This document shows, piece after piece, positions 1 to 6,083 of a stretch of DNA of 9,929 nucleotides. Source of the DNA: Nitrospira sp. (GTDB lineage Bacteria; UBA9089; CG2-30-40-21; SBAY01); the NCBI GenBank assembly GCA_005239945.1, contig SBAY01000038.1:1-9929 (forward strand), written 5' to 3'. Position 1 is the stretch's first letter; each line of letters begins with the position of its first letter. A program made the translations under genes and the position numbers. The notes below the pieces were generated by a model. The model saw only the letters and a list, made by a program, of their open reading frames with translations, did no database searches and was not told the origin of the DNA.

Positions 1-23
1 TAAAAAGTTTTGGAAAAGGGGAG

Positions 24-81
24 TTTGAGGGGGAAAACCTGTGTGGTTTTAAACCACTTTCAAAAGGTTTTCCCCCTCAAA
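24..81. repeat. Large inverted repeat / two-part hairpin
   Basis: Two perfect 17-base arms, TTTGAGGGGGAAAACCT (24-40) and its exact reverse complement (65-81), enclose a second smaller palindrome, GTGGTTT-T-AAACCAC (43-57). The structure would be a long stem with an internal loop and a capping hairpin. Neither side is followed directly by a run of T, so it is not a textbook intrinsic terminator in either direction. It could be a terminator of an unseen upstream gene, a protein-binding palindrome or a small palindromic repeat element. The symmetry is seen in the sequence; the role is unknown. Confidence 0.75.
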
Positions 82-114
82 ATATCCACTTCTTTAAATT
101 ATTGCTAAAAGTTG

Positions 115-131
115 GGGAAAATCTGTTTCCC
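115..131. repeat. Small inverted repeat upstream of dinG promoter
   Basis: GGGAAA (115-120) and TTTCCC (126-131) flank a 5-base loop and end 11 bases before the -35 box of the dinG promoter. The core resembles the arms of the bigger hairpin at 24-81, which also contain GGGGAAAA. An operator is possible because of the position, but six-base arms in AT-rich DNA can occur by chance. Confidence 0.3.
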
Positions 132-142
132 TGATTTCTGAT

Positions 143-171
143 TTGACAAAAAATCAATCGTATGCTATACT
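143..171 (+). promoter_or_regulatory. Consensus sigma-70 promoter for dinG
   Basis: A perfect -35 box TTGACA (143-148) is followed after 17 bases by TATACT (166-171), a five-of-six match to TATAAT. Transcription would begin around 177-179. The TTG at 143 that could be read as a start codon is the first half of this -35 box, which argues against translation from it. Confidence 0.7.
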
Positions 172-178
172 AAAAAAG

Positions 179-2176
179 ATGAAGCACCTTAGCCGTGATG
201 TGTTTGGACCTGAAGGAATATTGACTCACCAGCTTAAAGGCTACGAATTCCGATTCCAGCAACTTGAAATGAGCCAACGAATCGAGCAGGCTATTCTTAA
301 GGCAAATCATTTGATTGTCGAAGCAGGCACCGGCACAGGTAAAAGCTTAGCCTATTTAGTCCCTTTTATCTTCTGGGCAGTAAAAGAGGAAAAGCGGGTA
401 GTGGTTTCGACTTACACAAAAACCCTTCAGGAACAACTAATGACAAAAGACCTCCCCTTCTTGAAAAAGGCGTTAGGAATAAACTTTTCCTTTGCTTTAT
501 GCCTGGGTAGTAATAATTATTTATGTCTGCGTCGATTTTCACAAACCCAAATCCAGGGATTGTTTGAGACAATGGAAGAGGTAAAGGAATTCAGGAAAAT
601 ATCCACCTGGGCAGAAAAAACTCAACTTGGTCTAAAATCCGAGTTGATTTTTGAACCAAATCCAGCACTCTGGAATAAAATCTGTCGTGAATCAGACATC
701 TGCCTGGGCAAAAAATGTCTCCGTTTTAATGACTGCTACTATTATAAGGCCAAAAAGAAACAGTATCATTCCCAGGTTTTAGTGGTTAATCATCATCTCT
801 TTTTTGCTAATTTAGCCTCTGCCGAGCAGGTCTTGCCAAAATTTAATGCCGTGGTGTTCGATGAGGCGCATAACTTAGAAGATGTGGCCACAAGCTACCT
901 GGGCGCCGAAATATCCAATTCACAGATTAAATATTTAGTCGATACAATCTATAATCCTAAAACCGATAAAGGAATTCTCGTCAGGGTTAAAAGGCAGGAA
1001 GAACTAAAAGGCAGGATTAAAAAGGCCCTTAATGAGGTTAGAAATGCGGCGGATACTTTCTTTTCCAATTTATTATTAAAATTTAATCCGCAGGAGATGA
1101 ATTTTGTCACCCGGCTCAGGCAGGCAAATTTTATAGATAATCCCCTGAATGAGCCTTTAGATTTCTTAGCCGCAGAACTTGGCAAATTAACAGCCAAAAT
1201 CCCGGATGAGGAAACTAAGTTAGAGATTTCAGCCTATCGAATTCGCACTTCGGCGATAAAAGATGCCCTTGAACTCATTATTAGCCAAGAAAAAGCGGAT
1301 TATGTCTATTGGCTCGAGATAATCCAAAAGCACCGATTTGTTAAAATCACCCTTCATGCCAATCCTATCGACATCTCGCAAGACCTGAAAAAGGCTGTTT
1401 TTGAACCTATCGATACAGTGGTTCTTACCTCGGCAACCCTGACCACGAATAACTCCTTTGAATATATCAAGAATCGATTAGGGGCTGATGGAGCCGACGA
1501 GTTGATGCTTTCCTCCCCGTTTGATTATCAATCGCAGGTAATGCTTTTTTTGCCAGATGGTATTGCCGACCCAAAATTGTCTCCGGATGAATATTATGCC
1601 GATGTAGCCAAGATCACCGAGGAACTTTTAGGGATTATGCAGGGCAGGACATTTGTGCTATTCACCAGTTTTGCCATGCTAAATAAGATAGCTGGCACTG
1701 TGGAGGCCAGGCTGGCTGACCTCAGCCATCTTAAGCAGGGTGAATATTTATCTCAACAGATGCTAGCGGAGTTTAAATTGCACGACAACTCGGTGCTCTG
1801 GGGCACTAATACCTTCTGGCAGGGGGTGGATGTGCCGGGTCAGGATTTGGAATGTGTGGTGATTACTAAATTACCGTTTGCCGTGCCTGATGACCCGATA
1901 GTTGAGGCCAGGATGGAATATTTAAAGGCAAAAGGTGCGGACCCATTCTGGGCATACCAGGTCCCGCAGGCAATTATCCAGACAAGACAGGGCTTTGGCA
2001 GACTTATTCGCACGAAGAAGGACATAGGTATTGTCGCTATCCTTGACCCAAGAATTAAGACAAAGGGTTATGGCCGACTATTCTTAAACTCACTGCCTAA
2101 GTGCCGAATGTCAACTAAATTAGATGAGGTGCGGGCATTTTACAGTTTTCGAAAGCAAATTAGCGATAAATTTTAA
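179..2176 (+). CDS. dinG: DinG/YoaA-type iron-sulfur ATP-dependent DNA helicase
   Basis: This is a superfamily 2 helicase of the XPD/DinG group, which unwinds DNA 5' to 3' and resolves D-loops, R-loops and similar structures during repair. Counting from the ATG at 179 (665 aa), the Walker A motif EAGTGTGKS is at 48-56, motif Ia around 76-87, the Walker B box DEAH at 228-231 and motif VI QGFGRLIR near 604-611. Four cysteines, C116, C169, C175, C180 and C186 being the candidates, have the DinG arrangement for a 4Fe-4S cluster (YLC, then DIC, KKC and NDC). No N-terminal DnaQ-like exonuclease domain is present, so it is the shorter bacterial form. An in-frame TTG at 143 would add 12 residues, but it coincides with a -35 box, so I prefer ATG 179. 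That choice puts the start at the predicted transcription start, with no room for a Shine-Dalgarno. The gene looks intact. Confidence 0.93.
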   Translation: MKHLSRDVFGPEGILTHQLKGYEFRFQQLEMSQRIEQAILKANHLIVEAGTGTGKSLAYLVPFIFWAVKEEKRVVVSTYTKTLQEQLMTKDLPFLKKALGINFSFALCLGSNNYLCLRRFSQTQIQGLFETMEEVKEFRKISTWAEKTQLGLKSELIFEPNPALWNKICRESDICLGKKCLRFNDCYYYKAKKKQYHSQVLVVNHHLFFANLASAEQVLPKFNAVVFDEAHNLEDVATSYLGAEISNSQIKYLVDTIYNPKTDKGILVRVKRQEELKGRIKKALNEVRNAADTFFSNLLLKFNPQEMNFVTRLRQANFIDNPLNEPLDFLAAELGKLTAKIPDEETKLEISAYRIRTSAIKDALELIISQEKADYVYWLEIIQKHRFVKITLHANPIDISQDLKKAVFEPIDTVVLTSATLTTNNSFEYIKNRLGADGADELMLSSPFDYQSQVMLFLPDGIADPKLSPDEYYADVAKITEELLGIMQGRTFVLFTSFAMLNKIAGTVEARLADLSHLKQGEYLSQQMLAEFKLHDNSVLWGTNTFWQGVDVPGQDLECVVITKLPFAVPDDPIVEARMEYLKAKGADPFWAYQVPQAIIQTRQGFGRLIRTKKDIGIVAILDPRIKTKGYGRLFLNSLPKCRMSTKLDEVRAFYSFRKQISDKF

Positions 2177-3577
2177 CGCCTCTTTTTTATTGGTGATTTT
2201 TTTATCTACAAATGCCTCCTCGAGCTCTCTTAATAGCTTACCTATCATTGGTCCGGATTTGAGTCCGAAATGTTCCATTAGCTCCCCCCCTTTAAGTACT
2301 TTGGGCGGGATAATAGTTGGGGTAGGAGAATAAAATCTATCGATAATAAGACTAATGATTTGATAGTGTTTATGCAGATTTTCAGGAGGAACCTTTGGCC
2401 CTATGGTCGCATATCTGTCAGCTAAGGAAAGGAGTAAGCTACTTACTACTTCTTCACCTAAATCTCTAAAAAATTTATGGAGGGCGCGGTCGGTCAGAAT
2501 AGGTGTTTGAACCAGATGCCCAGGACGCATATGATTCTTGACAACTAATTCGAGCATCTTCTTTTCTTTAGTACCCAATTTTAGTCTCCTGGCTATTTTT
2601 GAGGCTATTTTAGCTCCCAGGATTTCATGTTCGATAAACCTGATTCTACCGGAAGGCTCTTGCGTCATCGTGCCTGATTTACCAATATCATGAAGCAGAC
2701 AGATGATTTTGAGATTAGTCAATCTGGTGTGATTTCCACATAGAGGTTGGTTTAAATATCTTTTTATTCGGCTATGCCATTGGGGAAATAATTTATCAAG
2801 GTTTGAAACTATACCTTCCAATTGAGTTAGTGTGGCTAATGAATGTTCCCAGACAGGTAAGTGATGATATGTGTCTTGTTTGAGTCCTTTTAAGGGAATA
2901 ATCTCTGGAATGATTTCTTCAAGTAAACCTGTTTTATCTAATTGGGTAATAAAATAATTTGAATTTTTAGCCGCTAAGGTTAAATAAATTTCATTAGTCA
3001 CCCGCTCTACCGAGACATTTGAGATTAATCCTTTTAATTTAACTATCGTCTCCCAACTACCTTTTTCTATTTTAAATCCTAATTCTGAGGATAAACGAAT
3101 CGCTCTTAACATCCGTAATGGGTCATCATGGAATGTGCTGTTTGAGATAACTCTGATAACCTTTGCCTTAATATCTTTTAGCCCATTCAGGGAGTCAATG
3201 AATTCAGTGTCTTTAGCGATTAAATCTATGGCGATGGCATTGATGGTAAAATCACGCATGCTAAGGTCAGCAAAAATATCCTTTGCCTTAAGGTTGTTAA
3301 AATCCAAGTTTATCAGTTGTTTTTTTAATTTCAGCACAACCCTGGCCGATCCTTTTGCCTCATCTAAGAGAACAAAACTTCCCCCCAAAACCATAGAAAC
3401 CTGTTGAGCAAAGGCTATGGCATCTCCTTTAATGGCAAAGTCATAATCATTACACGGACGCCTTAACAGGTAATCCCGAATACATCCACCCACTAAATAG
3501 AGTTGGCTATTCGTTTTAAGGGCTAAATCCCTCAGCCCAGTGAAAAAAGGTTTTTTGTAGAGATTCTCTATGTTCAT
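2120..3577 (-). CDS. cca: tRNA nucleotidyltransferase (CCA-adding / poly(A) polymerase family) with HD domain
   Basis: This class II nucleotidyltransferase adds all or part of the 3' CCA end to tRNAs in the cytoplasm. In its 485 residues, the head motif LVGGCIRDYLLRR (28-40) leads to the metal-binding DYD at 44-46. RDFTINA is at 108-114 and the nucleotide-recognition block DDPLRMLRAIRLSSELGF at 151-168. A complete HD phosphohydrolase-type domain follows, with H245, HD at 296-297, H317, H349, H354 and D387 as likely ligands. Some deep-branching bacteria split the job between CC-adding and A-adding enzymes, and sequence reading alone does not say which this is. The ATG at 3577 has no Shine-Dalgarno at normal distance; the nearest AAAGGAG lies 26 bases upstream. 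The last 57 bp overlap the 3' end of dinG on the other strand. I found no convincing promoter of its own. Confidence 0.9.
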   Translation of the reverse strand: MNIENLYKKPFFTGLRDLALKTNSQLYLVGGCIRDYLLRRPCNDYDFAIKGDAIAFAQQVSMVLGGSFVLLDEAKGSARVVLKLKKQLINLDFNNLKAKDIFADLSMRDFTINAIAIDLIAKDTEFIDSLNGLKDIKAKVIRVISNSTFHDDPLRMLRAIRLSSELGFKIEKGSWETIVKLKGLISNVSVERVTNEIYLTLAAKNSNYFITQLDKTGLLEEIIPEIIPLKGLKQDTYHHLPVWEHSLATLTQLEGIVSNLDKLFPQWHSRIKRYLNQPLCGNHTRLTNLKIICLLHDIGKSGTMTQEPSGRIRFIEHEILGAKIASKIARRLKLGTKEKKMLELVVKNHMRPGHLVQTPILTDRALHKFFRDLGEEVVSSLLLSLADRYATIGPKVPPENLHKHYQIISLIIDRFYSPTPTIIPPKVLKGGELMEHFGLKSGPMIGKLLRELEEAFVDKKITNKKEALKFIANLLSKTVKCPHLI

Positions 3578-3588
3578 TTTTTTATTGG

Positions 3589-3604
3589 GTCAGACAGGTC
3601 TGAC
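3589..3604. repeat. Perfect 16-base palindrome upstream of cca
   Basis: GTCAGACAGGTCTGAC has two 7-base arms around AG. It lies 12 bases upstream of the cca start codon, between that codon and the purine-rich AAAGGAG. It can also be read as two diverged copies of a 9-base unit (GTCAGACAG, GTCTGACTC), a period shared with the array at 5447-5506. Confidence 0.5.
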
Positions 3605-3613
3605 TCCTTTGAC

Positions 3614-3657
3614 AAAAAAAGAGAGGAGCAAGATGACACAATTTCATCTCGCTCCTC
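3614..3657 (-). terminator. Intrinsic terminator of the lipoprotein gene
   Basis: On the - strand a 13-base stem with one mismatch (GAGGAGCGAGATG, 3657-3645, against CATCTTGCTCCTC, 3635-3623) closes a 9-base loop. It is followed after two bases by seven T residues (3620-3614). It ends 33 bases beyond the lipoprotein stop codon. On the + strand the same stem is followed by a shorter CTTTTT, but no + strand gene ends nearby. Confidence 0.8.
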
Positions 3658-3689
3658 CTTTTTATGTATTCGTTTTTCAATTAGTTGGT

Positions 3690-3902
3690 TTATTTCGCTT
3701 CTTCTGCTGGTGCTGCTTCTTCTGCGGGTGCTTCTTCGGATGTTACTGCTTCTTCACCTGCTTCTTCTTCTGGTGCAGTTGCTTCTTCTTCTACTGCTGG
3801 TGCTGTTACTTCCTCTTTCGCTGGGGGTGCACAACTTGATAAAATCATAGTCGTCCCCACCACTAAGAAAAATGTTAATATCATTCTAAATATCTGTATC
3901 AA
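3690..3902 (-). CDS. Small Ala/Glu-rich lipoprotein
   Basis: This 70-residue protein has a type II signal peptide: Arg at position 6, a hydrophobic stretch over about 7-20, then the lipobox LSSC with the lipidated cysteine at 24. The mature 46-47 residues are almost wholly Ala, Glu, Pro, Thr and Val, with loose repeats of the EEAPAEEAAP kind, so they are probably disordered, acidic and exposed on the periplasmic or outer side of a membrane. No family is recognisable and I assign no function. The start is a TTG, chosen because AGGAGGTG (3913-3920) sits 10 bases upstream; the ATG six codons in would be too far from it. A near-perfect promoter upstream and a strong terminator downstream show that it is a stand-alone transcription unit and not an accidental frame. 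The reverse strand is open here only because of the repetitive codons. Confidence 0.75.
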   Translation of the reverse strand: MIQIFRMILTFFLVVGTTMILSSCAPPAKEEVTAPAVEEEATAPEEEAGEEAVTSEEAPAEEAAPAEEAK

Positions 3903-4021
3903 TTTACCTTTTCACCTCCTCTTTTTAACGCTATCGAAACTGGACTCTTCTCTCTTTTATGTCAACAGGATTAAAAATCGTAATCCCTAATTTGCTTTCA
4001 AAGAAGAGTTCCTCCCTTTAT
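3903..4021 (-). promoter_or_regulatory. Long, foldable 5' leader of the lipoprotein gene
   Basis: From the predicted start near 4021 to the TTG at 3902 there are about 119 untranslated nucleotides. GGAACTCTTC (4012-4003) can pair with GAAGAGTCC (3950-3942), with one bulged base. Inside this, GGATTA (3986-3981) pairs with TAATCC (3973-3968) across 7 bases. The Shine-Dalgarno lies outside both stems. It does not match a riboswitch class I can name. Pairing is seen; regulation is inference. Confidence 0.4.
3913..3920 (-). promoter_or_regulatory. Shine-Dalgarno deciding the TTG start of the lipoprotein
   Basis: AGGAGGTG on the - strand is a near-complete match to the anti-Shine-Dalgarno. It lies 10 bases from the TTG at 3902 and selects that codon over the downstream in-frame ATG. 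Confidence 0.7.
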
Positions 4022-4027
4022 ATGGTA

Positions 4028-4055
4028 ATTATACAGAAAATAATGGATTTGTCAA
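4028..4055 (-). promoter_or_regulatory. Perfect-hexamer sigma-70 promoter of the lipoprotein gene
   Basis: On the - strand TTGACA (4055-4050), a 16-base spacer and TATAAT (4033-4028) give 12 of 12 matches to the consensus hexamers, only one base short of the ideal spacing. Start of transcription is expected near 4021. Such a promoter suggests strong constitutive expression. Confidence 0.8.
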
Positions 4056-4186
4056 GAAAAATTTTATATTTTTTTTATTCTTCATTGCTAACTCTAATCA
4101 TAACAGCCAGTTACAACTACTTAAATTTTTATAAGCGTTTAGTCGAAAATTTTATACAAAATACACGGATGGTATAACATAAGAAA
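4056..4186. other. AT-rich spacer without visible genes
   Basis: This is the part of the 347-base gap between the lipoprotein and the aminotransferase that is not taken by the promoter, leader or repeats. It is AT-rich with T runs around 4065-4077. I see no convincing reading frame with a ribosome binding site, no tRNA-like fold and no repeat in it. Confidence 0.5.
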
Positions 4187-4259
4187 GGTAATCGGTAATC
4201 AGGTAATCGGTAATCGGTAAGGAAAACGTAATAATTTTGTTGTTACCGATTACCTGATT
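4187..4259. repeat. Heptamer array (GGTAATC) with inverted copy, overlapping a stop codon
   Basis: Four GGTAATC units (4187-4193, 4194-4200, 4202-4208, 4209-4215) plus GGTAA (4216-4220) are interrupted by one extra A at 4201. An inverted copy at 4243-4259 preserves the matching extra base. The result is perfect 17-base arms, 4197-4213 with 4243-4259, around a 29-base loop. The inverted copy contains the last three codons and TAA stop of the aminotransferase (4250). On the - strand the hairpin is followed by only a broken T run (CTTTCTT), so it may be a weak terminator. Confidence 0.85.
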
Positions 4260-5431
4260 TTCCATCTATCAACTATCTTTCTGACAGCTAAAATTACATC
4301 CCTTACATCCTTTTCTGTAAGTTTTGGATAAAGGGGTAAAGAAATTATCCGTTCATAAACCCATTCTGCATTTGGGAAATCACCTTTTTGGAATCCATAG
4401 GTATCTCGATAATAAGGATGGAGGTGTATGGGGATAAAATGAACACTTGTTCCAATTCCTTCTTTCCCTAATGCCTCAATAAAACTATCCCGATTAATTT
4501 TCAATAGCTCCGGCTTTATTAAAATATAATATAAATGCCAGGCATGACATCCTGGGGTAATGTCTTTAGGGGTAATTATCTGTGGTAACTCTCCAAAAGC
4601 CTCTTGATATATCTGCACATATTTCTGCCTGATTTTGAGAAACTCTTCAATCTTTGCCAACTGACATAATCCTATTGAGGCTTGAATATCGGTCATATTG
4701 TACTTAAATCCCGGGGAGACTATTTCGTAATACCATGAACCTCCTGCCCCATATCGTTTCCAGGCATCTTTACTGATGCCATGCAAACTCAGGATAGCGA
4801 TTCGATTAGCTAATTCCTTATCGTTAGTGGTTACCATCCCACCTTCACCGGTAGTCAGATTTTTGGTTGCATAGAAACTAAATACCGTTGCCTGACCGAT
4901 ACTACCTATCTTTTTACCTTTATATTCTGAGGATATGGCATGAGCGGCATCCTCAATAACGGTAAGATTATATTTTTTAGCTATCTGGAGGATTTCATCC
5001 ATATCGCATGATTGTCCGGCAAAATGGACAGGGATAATAGCCTTTGTTTTTGGCGTGATTGCCGCTTCGATCTTTACCGGGTCGATATTAAGGGTATCCT
5101 TTTGTATATCGACAAATACAGATGCTGCCTGCGAATGAATAATCACATTAGCCGTGGCCGCAAAGGTGTAAGGAGTAGTAATTACCTCATCCCCTTTGCC
5201 AATGCCTGAGGCGATAAGTGCCAGGTGCAAACCGGCAGTAGCGGAGTTGACCGCTATAGCATATTCTGCACCTACATATTCAGCAAACCTTTTCTCAAAC
5301 TCCTTAGTTTTGGGGCCTGTAGTAATCCAGTCGGAATTCAAGGTATCAACAACCTCTGCAATTTCCTCTTTAGAGATACTATGTCGGCAAAAAGGTAAAA
5401 ATTCACTTCGGATGGGTGTTTCTCCCTCCAT
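4250..5431 (-). CDS. DegT/DnrJ/EryC1/StrS (ArnB/PglE-like) nucleotide-sugar aminotransferase
   Basis: This PLP enzyme of 393 residues would transfer an amino group, usually from glutamate, to the C4 keto group of a UDP-linked sugar in the cytoplasm. Family marks are ITTGPKTKEFE (36-46), NSATAGLHLAL (62-72), VHFAGQ (135-140), EDAAHA with D161 facing the PLP nitrogen, and FSFYATKNLTTGEGG with the Schiff-base lysine K190. From memory, long stretches resemble ArnB, including the AWHLYYILIKP and SLPLYP regions near the C-terminus. The partner dehydratase in the same operon makes a PglE-like substrate, UDP-4-keto-6-deoxy-HexNAc, more likely than the ArnB one. The start is clear: GGAGG (5441-5445) lies 9 bases from the ATG. 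It is the last gene of the operon and is bracketed by repeat arrays at both ends. Its final residues KIR and its stop are encoded by one of them. Confidence 0.92.
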   Translation of the reverse strand: MEGETPIRSEFLPFCRHSISKEEIAEVVDTLNSDWITTGPKTKEFEKRFAEYVGAEYAIAVNSATAGLHLALIASGIGKGDEVITTPYTFAATANVIIHSQAASVFVDIQKDTLNIDPVKIEAAITPKTKAIIPVHFAGQSCDMDEILQIAKKYNLTVIEDAAHAISSEYKGKKIGSIGQATVFSFYATKNLTTGEGGMVTTNDKELANRIAILSLHGISKDAWKRYGAGGSWYYEIVSPGFKYNMTDIQASIGLCQLAKIEEFLKIRQKYVQIYQEAFGELPQIITPKDITPGCHAWHLYYILIKPELLKINRDSFIEALGKEGIGTSVHFIPIHLHPYYRDTYGFQKGDFPNAEWVYERIISLPLYPKLTEKDVRDVILAVRKIVDRWKIR

Positions 5432-5440
5432 GGCTAATTT

Positions 5441-5445
5441 CCTCC
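5441..5445 (-). promoter_or_regulatory. Shine-Dalgarno of the aminotransferase, abutting the repeat array
   Basis: GGAGG on the - strand, 9 bases upstream of the ATG at 5431. Only one base separates it from the end of the 9-base array, so the array hairpin could influence ribosome access. Confidence 0.7.
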
Positions 5446-5446
5446 G

Positions 5447-5506
5447 TTATAGGACTTATAAGACTTATAGGACTTATAGGACTTATAGGACATATAAGTC
5501 CTATAA
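5447..5506. repeat. Nine-base tandem array (GGACTTATA) ending in an inverted copy
   Basis: After a partial TTATA (5447-5451) come five units: GGACTTATA (5452-5460), AGACTTATA (5461-5469), GGACTTATA (5470-5478), GGACTTATA (5479-5487) and GGACATATA (5488-5496). An inverted copy, ATAAGTCCTATAA (5494-5506), can pair over 13 bases with 5465-5477 or 5474-5486. The array fills almost all of the gap between the phosphoglycosyl transferase stop and the aminotransferase Shine-Dalgarno. It is the only intergenic gap in the operon. Confidence 0.88.
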
Positions 5507-5507
5507 C

Positions 5508-6083
5508 CTAATACGCCCCTCTACCAGATAAAACTACACTTACCGTCTTTATCAAAATCCATAGGTCTAATTTCAAGGATTGATGTTTGATATACCAGTT
5601 ATCCAGTCTTAATTTACTGGGTATTTCGCGGTCCTGTCTGCCATGAATTTGTGAAAAGCCTGTTATCCCGGGTCTTACTCGTAGTACCTTCTTTTGCCAA
5701 TCAGTGTACTTCTCCATTTCAAGTGGTATCTCTGGACGAGGACCTACCAGACTCATCTTACCTCTGATAACATTGATTAGTTCAGGTAATTCATCTAAGC
5801 TTGTGCGACGAAGAATTTTGCCTATTCTTGTAATTCGCGGGTCATTTTTCTCGGTTAATGGTGGTCCGATTTTCCCTGCATCTTTGACCATCGTTCTAAA
5901 TTTATATACGAGAAACAGTTTTCCATCTTTACCTACCCGTTCATGTTTGAATAAGGTTGGTCCCTGAGAGTCCAGCTTGACCAATACGGCTATTATCCCC
6001 ATTGGAATGGCTAATATTATTAAGCCGAAGATAGAGCCGATATAATCGATGCTTCTTTTAATTATTTTTTGGGTTGATGTCAT
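5508..6083 (-). CDS. Monotopic phosphoglycosyl transferase (PglC-like, bacterial sugar transferase family)
   Basis: It starts lipid-linked glycan assembly by moving a sugar-1-phosphate from a UDP-sugar onto undecaprenyl phosphate at the inner face of the cytoplasmic membrane. At 191 residues it is the small, catalytic-domain-only form, close to PglC and lacking the multi-span N-terminus of WcaJ or WbaP. A hydrophobic segment (about 14-37) with a central proline, P27, fits the re-entrant helix. Next come GPTLFKHERVGKDGKLF (41-57) and YKFRTM (60-65), the catalytic Asp-Glu pair D97-E98 in SLDELPE, and GPRPE (114-118). The ATG overlaps the dehydratase stop as ATGA, so the two are translationally coupled. 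Substrate is not readable from sequence; the neighbours suggest an amino- or diamino-dideoxy sugar. The TAG stop sits one base from the 9-base repeat array. Confidence 0.92.
   Translation of the reverse strand: MTSTQKIIKRSIDYIGSIFGLIILAIPMGIIAVLVKLDSQGPTLFKHERVGKDGKLFLVYKFRTMVKDAGKIGPPLTEKNDPRITRIGKILRRTSLDELPELINVIRGKMSLVGPRPEIPLEMEKYTDWQKKVLRVRPGITGFSQIHGRQDREIPSKLRLDNWYIKHQSLKLDLWILIKTVSVVLSGRGAY

Noticed and set aside
1..142. LexA (SOS) box controlling dinG
   Set aside because: No match to the LexA operators I know; the palindromes present are of a different kind.
143..178. TTG at 143 as the dinG start
   Set aside because: It is part of a perfect -35 box, lacks a ribosome binding site, and the extra 12 residues do not resemble the family N-terminus.
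3582..3647. 21-codon frame on the - strand as a real gene
   Set aside because: It lies largely within the terminator stem and T run and its product resembles nothing; kept only as a possible leader frame in the findings.
3937..3965. Second TTGACA (3965-3960) as another lipoprotein promoter
   Set aside because: No acceptable -10 hexamer lies 16-18 bases downstream.
3685..3990. Open frames on the + strand over the lipoprotein gene (Ser/Ala-rich and Cys/Phe-rich)
   Set aside because: They are mirror images of the Ala/Glu codons of the - strand gene, which alone has a promoter, Shine-Dalgarno, lipobox and terminator.
3930..4020. Cyclic di-GMP-I (GEMM) riboswitch in the lipoprotein leader
   Set aside because: GCAAA and ATAGC fragments are reminiscent, but the core GACGCAAAG and the expected stems are missing.
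4187..4259. CRISPR array
   Set aside because: The units are 7 bases and contiguous, with no spacers and no cas genes nearby.
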